This document shows, piece by piece, positions 1 through 11,105 of a stretch of 64,000 nt of DNA (the first letter of the stretch is position 1; every line of letters starts with the position of its first letter). Origin of the DNA: Lottia gigantea (lineage: Eukaryota; Mollusca; Gastropoda; Lottiidae); the NCBI RefSeq assembly GCF_000327385.1, contig NW_008710427.1:1309352-1373351 (forward strand). The letters are read 5' to 3'. Position numbers and translations under genes: made by a program. The notes beneath the pieces are model-generated. The model searched no databases. It was not told the origin of the DNA and was given only the letters and a program-made list of their open reading frames with translations.

Positions 1-1607
1 ATGGTGGGAAACTGACTATAATTTTCTCATCATCTAGTCTGAGTAAACCTGCCTACTGCCAATTACAGTTTTTCTAATTTGAATAACAATTCTATAGTTA
101 TAAGTTTGACTTGACTATTTATGCTGACTTGCTTTGTAATATATTTCTCCACTTTCTCTAGAACTAAAGTACAAAATTAGGTTAGAACCTAGTACTATAA
201 CTTAACATCTTTCTTTATTACTTAAATACAAGGAAATTAGTTTTTAATTAAATTTGATAATCTCATGTGTTATATACTAACTAGTCTATGATGGACAGAT
301 TGTGGTAACAAAACAAAAACAGTCTTATCTCAGCTTCTTGGGTGAAGATTATCTACCCAGATTTCACCTGTCAGTATTGCAGGTCTGGGGTGAGACATGG
401 AAAAGTGTCTTTTTGTTCAGATGGGACAATAAACTCAGACAGCGTGTGCTTGACATTTCCTCATCATAGCCTGGTCCATAACAGGAAATATTTTTGATTT
501 TCAGTAGAGGGTACAGAACATTTATTCATCTATTAGAAAAAAATCTAAAAAAGAAAATTTAACAGCTGGAATGAATGCAATTGAAAATGAATATAAATAT
601 ATAGTACATAAAAAATATGTTATATATATAAACAATAAGCTTATATAACTTGTAATACACTGCTTGGATATTTCAGAGAATACACCTCCATACTCTGACT
701 AATGTAAAATTCTTTTAACTGGGAAAATTTTAACACTTAACAGCAGATGTTCTTACCTCGAATTTTCTTTATAAATTTATGATTTTTGAAAGTCAATATA
801 TAGATAGATAATAAATCATGGAATATTAACAAGCTTACAACTAATTAAAATATGTTTCAAAAACATCAATTTTTAAGACCATTGAATTAAGATAAGGAAA
901 TAAAACATAAAAAGGTTCAAACTATCATAAACTTGGTAAATGTTAGGCAGTATTTCTGCAGGTGTCGTAGTTTGAAAACATTTTCCAATCGATTGTAAGT
1001 TAAGCAATAGAACACACCCACTTATAGTCACTCACTTTATATTGTGTATTACTTTATATATCATTTGATATGTGGAAGTGTTCAATTTCTCTGATCAGTG
1101 ACAAAATTGTTGGTCTTATCCAGGACAGTAGCTTGTTTGATTTTTAACTGTTAAACTACCATTCACCAGGATTACTTTGCCATCCAAGTTATGAAACTTT
1201 ATATTCTTATCCACTACATTTAGAGATAAAAAACATACTGATAACCAGACTAACCATAGAGTTTTTCTCACATAAAAACTTTCTCTATAGTTACAAAACA
1301 CATTTTTCAAAATTTTAAAATAGTTCATTCTAGTTTTGATAATGATTTTGCAGTCAATAGCATGATTTAGGATGGATCATTTATTTTGTTCTGTCACATT
1401 AACCATTTGTAAAACTTTTTCCTGAATTTCAACAAACAATATAAAAGCAAGAGATATTTCCTAACATTTGAACAACCCATTAAACACTTCATTGAAACTC
1501 ATTTAAAATCTAAATCAACCATAGTAGAAACTTGACAAAAACTGACAACAAATATGAAAAGTACTCAAAAACAAAGAGAAACTAGAACTGTACTAATAAC
1601 AGTACTG
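1..1607. other. AT-rich non-coding stretch
   Basis: I see no gene, RNA or clear repeat here. The two short minus-strand open frames (around 1116-1328 and 1582-1788) have no recognisable motif, and the second runs into the repeat that starts at 1608. Short TATA-rich runs occur near 595-635 and 800. Confidence 0.6.
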
Positions 1608-1834
1608 TTGCAGGGCGTGTTACAATATTCAGGTACATACGAAGTTGGTCTATTGCAATTACATTGATGTAAATACTTTTCTGCATCTCCAAATGAAAAT
1701 ATCTAAAAGTGCCTGGAGTTGACGAACTTTCTAATAGGAATTGGGGAGAATGGTATTTTAACGGACATGTCAAACTCAGGAATTTCATCTACACAGACAT
1801 CTCATTAACCAACTTAAATTTGGTACCACAATGT

Positions 1835-2765
1835 TAAACGAATAGAATTTTACATAGACATGTTGTATATCATTGGAAAGCTCAGAATCTCAGCATTGTG
1901 AAATCGAAAGAATTAGTGCAATATCACTATTAGACTACGAGATACAGCACTGCAAAGGTTCAAAATGGACCATTTTTAAACCCCTATAAAATCAAAAATA
2001 GTTGTGTGACCCCAAAGGTCAAAAGATCATCAGATAGACAAGGTCACAAATTATCATCATAGTAAATATGAAGGTCACCAAATGTCAAGGTCATGAGATA
2101 TACGCCTTCAAACTTTAAAAAAAAATATCCGGTCGTACAAAAAATGCAAAACCGAAAATCAAAATTCTGTCCTCAACAAGTTTTAGATAAACGTTAATTC
2201 TATCATTTGACACCAAAATTGTTCAAATCGGATAATAAATAGCTCCAAAATAGCAAGTTTTGCATATTGAGGCAAACCAATATGGCGACCTATATGTTAC
2301 TTCCGGTACGATTTTTTTTTAGTTATAACACTTTGTATTAGTGACCCTAAGCTTATGCATATGTCATTTCTTACATAACTCAATCTCACCGGAAGTGATG
2401 CCACCGGAAGTACTTATATCGAAACAGGAAGTGATAAACATTTTTTGACTATGCAGAATTATTTGCCCATACCGACGGTCTACGCCATAAAAATTTCAAA
2501 TCGATCCGTCAAAAAGCAACCGAAATAGCATTTTTCGATTAATTTCGACAAAAAAAAGTATCGAACGAATTTTGGAAAATCGAATATTTTCAACTGCTAT
2601 CATATGTCCTTTGTACTAAGAATTATAATAAAGGAAACCCGAGCAAAATCGAACGATAAATACGCCCTCTACAGTCCATTTCCGGTTTTTTGCTATTTCA
2701 CTTCCGGTTGCGCAGAACATTTTTGTTTTACATTTAATACGTGAATAGCCACGAGTAAGAAAACC
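1835..2765 (+). repeat. Block B of element copy 1, first copy
   Basis: This block is about 930 bp and matches 3940-4880 in the same orientation, with scattered substitutions. It carries several AAGGTCA half-sites between 2010 and 2095, including an exact TCAAGGTCA at 2085-2093. It also carries ACCGGAAGT at 2388-2396 and 2403-2411, and an inverted CTTCCGGT near 2301. It has no long open frame, so it is not decayed coding sequence that I can recognise. Confidence 0.75.
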
Positions 2766-2879
2766 TCATGAACGTATTGCAATTACTTTATGTAAATACC
2801 TTTCTGCATCTCTAAATGCAAATATCCAAAAGTGCCTGGAGTTTATAGTATATTTACTAGGAATAAAAGAATATTTGTT

Positions 2880-3705
2880 AATCAATAAAGAATAAGTTTG
2901 ATGAAATCCGGATAAGAAATAAGAAAGTTGGTAATGTGCATGCGCTCAACAAATATTCGATAATTCCATCAAATTTAGAATTTGTTTATACACATACATA
3001 CCAAGTTTGGTGAAAATCAGATAAGAAATAAGTAAGTTTGCAATGCGCATGCGCACTACTCAAATTCGATAATTCCATCAAATTTAGAATTTGATTATAC
3101 ACATACATACCAAGTTTGGTGAAAATCGGATAAGAAATAAGAAAGTTTGCAATGCGCATGCACACTACTCAAATTCGATAATTCTATCAAATTTAGAATT
3201 TGTTTATACACATACATACCAAGTTTGATGAAAATCGGATAGTAAAAAAGAAAGTTGGCAATGCGCATGCGCACTACGCAAATTCGATATTTCTATCAAA
3301 TTTAGAATTCGATTATACACATACATACCAAGTTTGGTGAAAATCGGATAATAAATAAGAAAGTTGGTTATGCGCATGCGCACTACGCAAATTCGATATT
3401 TCTATCAAATTTAGAATTTGTTTATACACATACATACCAAGTTTGATGAAAATCGGATAGTAAATAAGAATGTTGGCAATGCGCATGCGCACTACGCAAA
3501 TTCGATATTTCTATCAAATTTAGAATTTGATTATACACATACATACCAAGTTTGATGAAAATCGGATAGTAAATAAGAAAGTTGGCAATGCACATGCGCA
3601 CTACGCAAATTCGATAATTCCATGAAATTTAGAATTTAATTATACACATACATACCAAGTTTGATGAAAATCGGATAAGAAATGAGAAAGTTGGTAAATT
3701 AAGTG
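2880..3705 (+). repeat. 109-bp satellite-like tandem array
   Basis: The phrase CACATACATACCAAGTTTG recurs at 2991, 3100, 3209, 3318, 3427, 3536 and 3645, always exactly 109 bp apart, giving about 7.5 units. Units differ by only a few bases. Most units carry TGCGCATGCGCA, a perfect 12-bp palindrome: exact at 3044, 3262, 3371 and 3480, and one or two bases off at 3153 and 3589. The array lies between the second A block and the second B block of the surrounding element. Confidence 0.92.
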
Positions 3706-3939
3706 GAGGTATACCTTCAATATGCTGCCGTGAGCTTAAACTAAAATATGACATGATTCAATCCACCTGAGAGCTTAATTTTACACCATAACTGGACAAA
3801 GATAATTTTTAAGAAATATAAAAGGCAGGGTATCTTTAAAACAACTTAAAATAACTTAAAATTTGATTTCTGTTGGGGTTGACAGTCAGGTTAATCTAAT
3901 TAACCGATTTATCTAATAATAACCCCATGTTAAGTGAAT

Positions 3940-4880
3940 GGAGTTTTGAATTTGCATGTAAGGTATGCATGTTATATATCTATGGAAAGCTGAGAATCTC
4001 TACATTACAAAATCGAAAGAATTATTGCCATATCTCTATTAGGGACCGAGATAGAGCACTTTAAAGGCTCAAAATGGTCCATATTTAGACCCCTGTAAAA
4101 TCGGAAATAGGTATCTGACCCCAAAGGTCAAAAGGTCATCAGATAGACAAGGTCACAAATTATCATCACAGTAAATATGAACGTCATCAAAGGTCAAGGT
4201 CATGAGATATACGCCTTCAAACTTTGAAAAAAAAAAATCCGGTCGTACAAAAAAGGCAAAACCGAAAACTCAAAATTATGCTGCCTAAGGATTGTAGACA
4301 GACATTAAACGTATCGTTTGACACAAAAGTTATGCAAATCGGATGAACAATGGCCTCTGAATAGCAATTTCTGCAAAATGAGGCAAACCAAAATGGCGGC
4401 CAACATGTTACTTCCGGTGTGGAATTTTTTAGTTTAATAAGTTTGTATTAAGGCTGGTAATATAATGCATATGTTATTTTTGACATAACTCAATTCCACC
4501 GGAAGTGATACCACCGGAAGTACTAACATCGAAACCGGAAGTGATCAAAAAAATTTGAATGTGTACTTTTACGTCTCTATGCTGGCGGTCTACACCACGT
4601 AAGTTTCAAGTCAATCCGTCCGATAACAACCGAAATAGTATTTTTTGATTAATTTCGGCAAAAAAAAGTATGCAACGAATTTTCGAAAATCGAAAATTTT
4701 CAACTGCTATCATTTGTCCTTTGTTACAAGAAATATGATGCAGAAAACCCGATCAAAATCGGTTGATAAACACGCCCTCTAGAGTCCATTTTCCGTTTGT
4801 TGCAGTGTTGCGTAATGTTGCTCAGAAAATTTTCGTTTTACATTCAAACTGTGATTAGCCACGAGTTACAAAACGCCTTG
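3940..4880 (+). repeat. Block B of element copy 1, second copy
   Basis: This is the direct repeat of 1835-2765. It holds TCAAGGTCA at 4194-4202, a doubled AGGTCA near 4125-4140, and three ETS-core sites at 4498-4507, 4513-4521 and 4534-4543. The open frame starting at 4797 and running into the poly-A tract (a lysine run on translation) is an artefact of the repeat. Confidence 0.75.
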
Positions 4881-4973
4881 AAGTCCGTTTCTCCCTACCT
4901 ATTGCCGTTGCCTAGAAAACCGGCCTGCCGTAGACGAAAAAAAAAAAAAAAAAAAAAACAATTCCAAAACAAA

Positions 4974-5001
4974 GCAGGGCGTTCGCTTACGAACACCCTG
5001 C
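4974..5001 (+). repeat. Terminal hairpin of element copy 1
   Basis: The 12-base arms GCAGGGCGTTCG and CGAACACCCTGC pair with one mismatch around the loop CTTA. The outer half repeats the left terminus of the element at 1608, so the same sequence serves both as inverted terminus and as stem-loop. Confidence 0.75.
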
Positions 5002-5003
5002 AA

Positions 5004-5360
5004 TAAATAAAAAGTTCTGATTAAAACAGGAACCACTTAATACAAAATCATTTTGTCAAACTAGCTAAAACATTATGACATGATAGAAATGATCCCAATA
5101 CCACTGGTTTTTTGTTTAAGTAAAAAATAAATTAAAGTGTGTAATTACACCTCAACCTTTTAAATAATGATAAAATGAAGTTTGAAGAAATGAAATGTGT
5201 AAAACAACTTGAAATCTTGTGATAGAATTATGAAAACAACGGAAACTGTCTCAATTACCATTTCTAACAACAACCATGTCATTTCATTAGGTTTTGATTG
5301 ACACTCTAAATCGAATCTTGCGTCAGTTTACATGTGTATTTCCTATATAACTGATGGTTT
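5004..5360. other. AT-rich spacer
   Basis: Nothing recognisable lies between the hairpin-ended element and the C-rich repeat. Confidence 0.6.
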
Positions 5361-5515
5361 ATTCCCACATCGCCCCTTCCCATTTCGCCACTTCCCATTA
5401 TGTCCCTTCCCGATTTACCCCCTACCCATTTCACCCCTGTTCCATTTTGCCCCCTACCTATTTGCTTCTTATTCCCACTTCGCCTCTTTCCTATTTCGCC
5501 CCTTTCCCATTTTTC
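5361..5515 (+). repeat. C-rich degenerate tandem repeat, left arm of a foldback
   Basis: Degenerate units of about 15-17 bp on the theme CCCCTTCCCATTTCG repeat about nine times. The reverse complement of the same theme fills 5682-5704 and 6094-6246, so the locus can fold on itself. The overlapping plus-strand open frames (from 5332 and 5354) are low-complexity translations of this repeat. Confidence 0.8.
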
Positions 5516-5681
5516 ATTGCACTCACAAGGGAATTGGACAGTATAAAAGTATAAGTTTTATACAGACAAAGAATGGCAATTAAATTTACAACAGAAAACT
5601 GAAAAGACATACGCCATCGTCAAACATTTTTCATATAATTTCCACTAATTTAAGTCATAATTTAATATGTGGTCTAATTAT

Positions 5682-6246
5682 AGAAAAGGAAGGGGCGAAG
5701 TGGCGCAATAAAATTAAATGAATGGAGTTTTACGTCCTACTTTTCTGCACCATGTGGGCTAATGAAGACAGGCAATGACATGCAGGGGGCAACGACATGC
5801 AGGGTGCGATAAAAGAAATTATGCCAGGACAGTGTCATAAGCCTGCTCTTTTTCGATTTCTAACTGTTGAGGGATATTTAAGGTGCACAGCCTGTAGCAC
5901 ATGGGACCTCGGTTAATTGTTCCATCCGAACAACTAGACACTTTTTCCATGTCAGCCCCTCTTACCTGCATCACTGACAGGGGAAAACCGGGTTGAAAAA
6001 TCCTAAGGTATTATCTCGATCTATGCCAGGATTGAACCCTGGACCTTCAGGTTAGCGAGCAAGCATCTAACTCACTGAGCCACCACAGCTCCCGGCGAAG
6101 TGGCAAAATGGGTAGGGACAAAATGGTTATGGGGAGAACTGGGAAGGGGCAAAATAGCAAGGGGTGATATGGGAAACGGGTGAAATGGAGAAGGGGCGAA
6201 AAGGGAATAGTTTAGGGGTGAAATGGGAAGGGGCGAAAAGGGAAGA
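5682..6246 (-). repeat. G-rich degenerate tandem repeat, right arm, split by a SINE
   Basis: 5682-5704 and 6094-6246 carry GGGGCGAAATGGGAA-type units, the inverse of 5361-5515. The arm is interrupted by a SINE at 5705-6093. The 11-bp sequence GGCGAAGTGGC lies on both sides of the SINE (5694-5704 and 6094-6104), so the arm was continuous before insertion. Confidence 0.85.
5705..6093 (-). mobile_element. tRNA-derived SINE, apparently full length
   Basis: Read on the minus strand, the 389-bp element starts GGGAGCTGTGGTGGCTCAG and has an A-box-like TGGCTCAGTGAG (plus-strand 6071-6082). A B box, GGTTCAATCC, lies at plus-strand 6029-6038. Together they give the internal RNA polymerase III promoter of a tRNA head. 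The body is about 280 bp and unrelated to tRNA. The tail holds the motif GTAAAACTCCATTCATTTAA. Perfect 11-bp target duplications flank it, as expected for LINE-mediated retroposition. An internal 11-bp repeat GACATGCAGGG occurs twice near 5778-5805. Diverged or partial copies lie at 26474-26740, 54473-54606, 10838-10940, 21803-21880 and 36190-36280. The named family is unknown to me. Confidence 0.88.
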
Positions 6247-9200
6247 CATCATAACGGATAAAGAAACTCTGAATCTTCCTTCTGAAAGGTGATAAAGGTC
6301 ACTTAAATTGTAATAGCCTGTAAACCCTTTAATCAGATCAATATATCCATCATATTATTTAAATATGTATGCACACAATTAGAATGCAGTGTTGTCGATC
6401 TGAACATATCTCATATTTTAAACCAATTAATTTTGATAATTAGCTGTGTATTCATACCTTTGATTTGCTTCTTAGTATGGATTTTAAGCAATTTTTTAAT
6501 ACGAATTAGTGTTCAATATCTGATCAATAAAAATAATCAAATGATGGAAGTTTAAATCACGTCATGAGTAATCAAGTATGATCAGGTCCAATCAAATATT
6601 TCATTGTAATAGGTTAAATTATCTCAAAATCATGATATTCTATACAGAAATATAGAAAAATATCTAAACAAGTAAGATTATTCTCAATAAAATCTTTTTT
6701 TTGATTTCCGATTTCAAGTCTTTCAAAACTTCAATCCAAATCTGACTTTGAATGAAAGAGCCAAATCACTCAAACACTCAATGCTTTGTTTGACTGTCTT
6801 TGAAGAAAAAGTTTGGAAAAGAACATGTTGACTGAAATCTATGAAATATATCGTCTGAATTAAATGGAATTGAAATTGAATTACTGCAAAAACAATCAAC
6901 TTATTTGTGAGGAAAGACAAGCCATTAATGTTTGTGTAGAAAATGAATTGTATTTGTAAAAAATCAGATTTATAATGGTTTCACAATAAAATCAAAGAGA
7001 AATATAAGTAATATATTATATATGATATGTAATGCATACTTCAGATTATTCTGGTAGTTTTATATTTACTATCTTTTTTCTTTTACAGATGTCAAGAAAA
7101 TAATACATTATATAAGATTATCATTTTTTTTTGTTCAACATCAAAGACTTCAAAGAAGAGATATTGTGAAGAGTTGCAGTAAAATGACTGGAATTAGATA
7201 TCGGGGTTATAATAAGAAAATATGTAAAATGGATATCAATTACAGCTTATGGAAGCACACTTTTAGTTGAATTGTAGGGGATATTGACATGGCAAGCCAA
7301 ATTTGAGCTATATTAGATGGTATAGCAACTAATTAGATGATTTTACAATATGACGCATATGAATTCATCTCAAAGACAAAGAGTTAGTAATAATAAATTG
7401 GGTTGGCACATCTTGAGATATTACCTGTTTATTAAGTAATTTTATTTTGTTAAGTCTAAAGATCAGACTGAACTAACTGCAGACCAGTAAAATAGTGGTA
7501 GAAGCAGTATTCTCAATAAACATTTCAAGGTCAACATTGTTTTTGTGCTTTGGTTTGGCAACGGTTGTAACATGGATATTATGTGAATATGGTGAATAAT
7601 TATCAACTGAACTTTGATGTTGCCCATCTTCATTAGCCCACATGGTATATGACATATAACTACATTCATTTCATTTTCATTTTCAGGCCATATATTATAT
7701 CAAAGCAATAAAATTATTCATAAGAAAACAAGCTTAACATGTCATATTTTGCTGGCTATTGTTTGATTTTTGAGTTGATAGTTTGAGACAGTCTCCAGTT
7801 GTCATTTCAGAAACTTATTTAATTGTTTGACAATGATTTGGTGCTTATGGTATTTGATAAGTTTCGATTCTTTTTTTTGTATCCACACAGACCTATATAT
7901 GATGTCCAGCACTCAGACATGTCCGGTGAATGCCGCCAAATAAAACTCACAGTTGTAATTTGAGTATAGGTTAAATGAAAACATAAACCAACAGACCACC
8001 AAGGATGTTAATAGTTATCATAGTCATACCAATTTGTAATTTAACAAGTTATCTAACAGGCTACCTTTAAATTAAAATGAATATATCTGTTTTCACTTAC
8101 CTTGTAGATATTATTAACTATTTCACAGAAAATATTTCAAATTGTGTACTCACCTGAAATAAAAAAGTACATTAATGTTACTGTTTATATTTTATAAGAT
8201 TTCTTGTTACACATTTTGTATACTTAAAGGATGATAATCTGAAAATTTCAATGGAATAAAATCTTTGAAAATATACAAGCACAACATAAAACACTAATCA
8301 AAGCAAATATCAACCATATAATTGAGAATATTCATGTGATGTTGGTGTTTCTGTCTATATACGAAATATCTAGTAACCCAAAATGATGAAAATAATTTCG
8401 CGACCACATTTTTCGCACAAAGAGGAAAATATTTTGGTTAAATGTCATACAATTATGGTTGCAATATACATCAATTTGTTTTTGTGTCCCCATTCAACTC
8501 CCTTAACATAAAAAGAAGAAATGGTAATTTAGATCAATTCATTTTTTATGTCTGAACCTTTGGTAAAGATTGATAGAGTAACTTTTGGGTCATCTGATTT
8601 ACTTACAGTTAAACTTAAAAATTGTTAATATATTAAATGATATTGATGATCCAAGCAAGAGATTATTTGATAAATATTATGTAATAGAATCTGAGGTGTC
8701 AATAGTTACATCTTGGCTTGGAATATGTGACAGACCTTAATGTGATGCTACATGAAAGGGATAAGTTGTGCTTTTTTAATAGGATATCCACACCAAATTC
8801 AAAAATAAAATCAAGTGTCTGGTTTCCGCAATTATGGACAATTGAAGATTACATCCAGGATATTATTTAAATTTGATCTAGCACATATCATATCATGTGA
8901 TAAAACTGTATATTTGTTCTCACTTCCAAGATGCTTTCGGCTGGTATTACAAATATTCACACATATATATCCCTTTTATTTTGTTTTTTAAAAACAATGT
9001 TTTTGTGTAAGCTAATAGTATCTATTGTCAAATAATTATATTCTATGTGGATGGATTAAAAATTTGAAGTTAATGTAAAAAAAAAATTCTGTTCTAAAAA
9101 TCTATTGTACACATTATAATAATGGCCACAGACATCAAAATTACTACAAATATGGGTGACCTCAAAGAATATAGATTTTGAATCTGTATCAATGCTAAGA

Positions 9201-10837
9201 GATCCTGTTACTTAGCATCATATAATCTTTTATATAATCACTACTGTTGTTCTAACAAAAACTGTGACATGACATTGTGATTGTTTTTTGTTGAGAATAG
9301 ACAGATAAAGTATTGAACAGTTCAAGTTGGTCTGACATACTCATTAAATCACAGTATTACTGTAAATATATATCAAAAATTAACTTAAAATTTTTAAAAC
9401 TTAACTTTTTGGACTTAAAACTTAAATAAAGATAGTAAGACAAGATAAGGCTTAAAGACACTCAGTAAGAATTATTTACATTTCAAGAAGCTTGTCTACT
9501 CATTTATAAAGTAAATACAACCTCCAAGTTCCAGAAGAATGATTCCCAAATTTCCTGCTCTTCAAAACTGAAGAGTGAATGAGAGTTGAGAAAATGTCTA
9601 ATTTAAAAAATCAATAAAACGTAATTGAACAGATTTTCTTAACAGCCCTGAAAAGTCTCAAGTTATATAAAATAATGACACTGTAACAAATATAATTTAT
9701 CAATAAGGAATAAAGTGAATTAGCTGAAACTCATGGCCTCTATTTCTCAACAAATTTATCTTCTTTGACAATAGAATTTTAAATCATAAATTCTTGTGTT
9801 CATACATGTGTGAAATTAACTAAAAGTGTTTGAAGGCATAGTCAAAAACTGATTTCTGACCATTTTAGAATTTGAATTTGAATTGACATGTTCCACAAGA
9901 AAAGCATGTTTTTTTGGTTTTTTTTTTCAACCGATACTCAATATGAAGGCTATGATTTCTACATCAACTGTTAAAAATTCCATAGGTCTGTCAAATTCCA
10001 CTATTAACTGATTTTCAATTGATCTGAAAATCTAAATCATTAAAAACCTGTAGAAAATCAGATTATATCTCAAGTATCTTGAAGACTTTTCATGCCTCTC
10101 GCCTTAATACACGCAACTGTCTAAGTGATAAGAGGCATTGTATCTATTCTGTATCAAGAAACCAATTTCTAAGTTACAATTTGCAGAAAAATGCAGCATT
10201 AACTTGTAATTGACCTTTAAAGATTCAATTTGAAATCAAATCTAAGACTAAATTAGTATTGAAATTGATTGTAAACGATTGTTTTTTTCTGTGTGTAATA
10301 TTCCAGGTAAAGAATAATCAAATTTTCTTACTATTTCTATATAAAACCCTTTCTTTAAGAAATTATAACCACAAGGCTTTGAGAAAACAGAGAAACAAAT
10401 TAGAACCTCATCAACTTTCCAACCATTAGCATTGTCATTTTCTACCCAACACCATATTCTTGTTTTTCAAATTGATTCTAAGAAAAAATGCCTTCCTTCC
10501 AGGTATTCAATTAGTAGACAAATTATTTCAAGCAAATAGTCAAGTTTCACTCTATCAGTGTCACCTTACTACAAACCACAAATTTAATTCCTATTATTTT
10601 CTTCAATTGGTTAAGGCATTATTTTAAAATCAGAAACTTGAGTAACAAGAATTAGAAATTGGCAAAATTAAAGTCATTTTACTTTCAAATAAACCTTTAA
10701 AGTGGGAGGTATTTAAAGCCTACTAATTTCCACAATAGATAATTGTATCATATTGTCTTGATAGTGTTCTGTAGTTACAAATATAGTTTTCCAGACTTCA
10801 ACTTAAAAAAACATTGGTTATTATTTTTGGAGAGCAG
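6247..10837. other. Long AT-rich non-coding stretch
   Basis: I find no supported gene in these 4.6 kb. Splice-acceptor-like TTTTCTTTTACAG occurs near 7077-7089, but every frame after it closes quickly. A short TTTCATTTTCATTTTC run lies near 7667-7684. Homopurine/homopyrimidine and T-runs are frequent. Confidence 0.6.
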
Positions 10838-10940
10838 CAATAAATCTGCTCTTTTTCATTTTAAATCAGTGAGGGATCTATTTTGTGTATAGATTGTAAC
10901 ATGTTGGACCTCAATTTATTGTCTTCACCTCTGGCCTGTC
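10838..10940 (-). mobile_element. SINE fragment
   Basis: The stretch TCTGCTCTTTTTCATTTTAA followed by the 'agtgagggat' and 'ttggacctca' blocks aligns with the middle of the SINE at 5705-6093 in the same minus orientation. The tRNA head and the tail are missing. The next repeat begins a few bases further on. Confidence 0.6.
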
Positions 10941-10945
10941 TCAAA

Positions 10946-11105
10946 AAGGGAAAGGCAAGGTAATATACGCCCACTGGCAGCTTTGATTTTGAATAAAAAA
11001 TATTTTGCAGTACAGTATGAAATATTCAATCTTCAGTCATACACTTTTTGGGGTGATACTGACCAAGTTTTGCCAAAATTTCATGTGGGCATATAAAAAT
11101 CAGTT
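10946..11105 (+). mobile_element. Second repeat family, short internally deleted copy
   Basis: It keeps both ends of the family: GGCAAGGTAATATACGCCCA at the left and GTGGGCATATAAAAA at the right. Only about 100 bp lies between them, against 520-700 bp in the long copies. ATACGCCCAC and GTGGGCATAT form a short inverted pair. Fixed ends with an internally deleted middle suggest a non-autonomous DNA transposon. Confidence 0.65.

Larger units (their letters stand above)
1608..5003 (+). mobile_element. Composite hairpin-ended non-autonomous element (copy 1)
   Basis: The left end TTGCAGGGCGTGTT (1608-1621) is matched in inverted form by AACACCCTGCAA at the right end. The right end also folds into a hairpin (4974-5001) whose arms are GCAGGG-C-GTTCG and CGAAC-A-CCCTGC with a 4-base loop. 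Inside, block A (about 1650-1745) recurs at about 2775-2870. Block B (about 1835-2765) recurs at about 3940-4880. A 109-bp tandem array sits between them. A run of 22 A (4927-4948) precedes the hairpin. Short inverted ends, a central tandem array and a 3' stem-loop resemble Helentron-associated (HINE/DINE-type) elements, but the class is an inference. No transposase is present. Copies with the same core lie at 17428-18713 and, inverted, at 23585-24395. Confidence 0.6.

Noticed and set aside
4797-5006. 69-codon plus-strand frame with a lysine run
   Set aside because: It lies in block B of a repeat element and reads through a 22-A tract into the terminal hairpin.
5332-5583. Two overlapping frames rich in Pro, Phe and His
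   Set aside because: They are translations of the degenerate CCCCTTCCCATTTCG repeat in two frames.
6029-6082. A tRNA gene on the minus strand
   Set aside because: The A-box- and B-box-like sequences are the head of a 389-bp SINE with target duplications, not a stand-alone tRNA.
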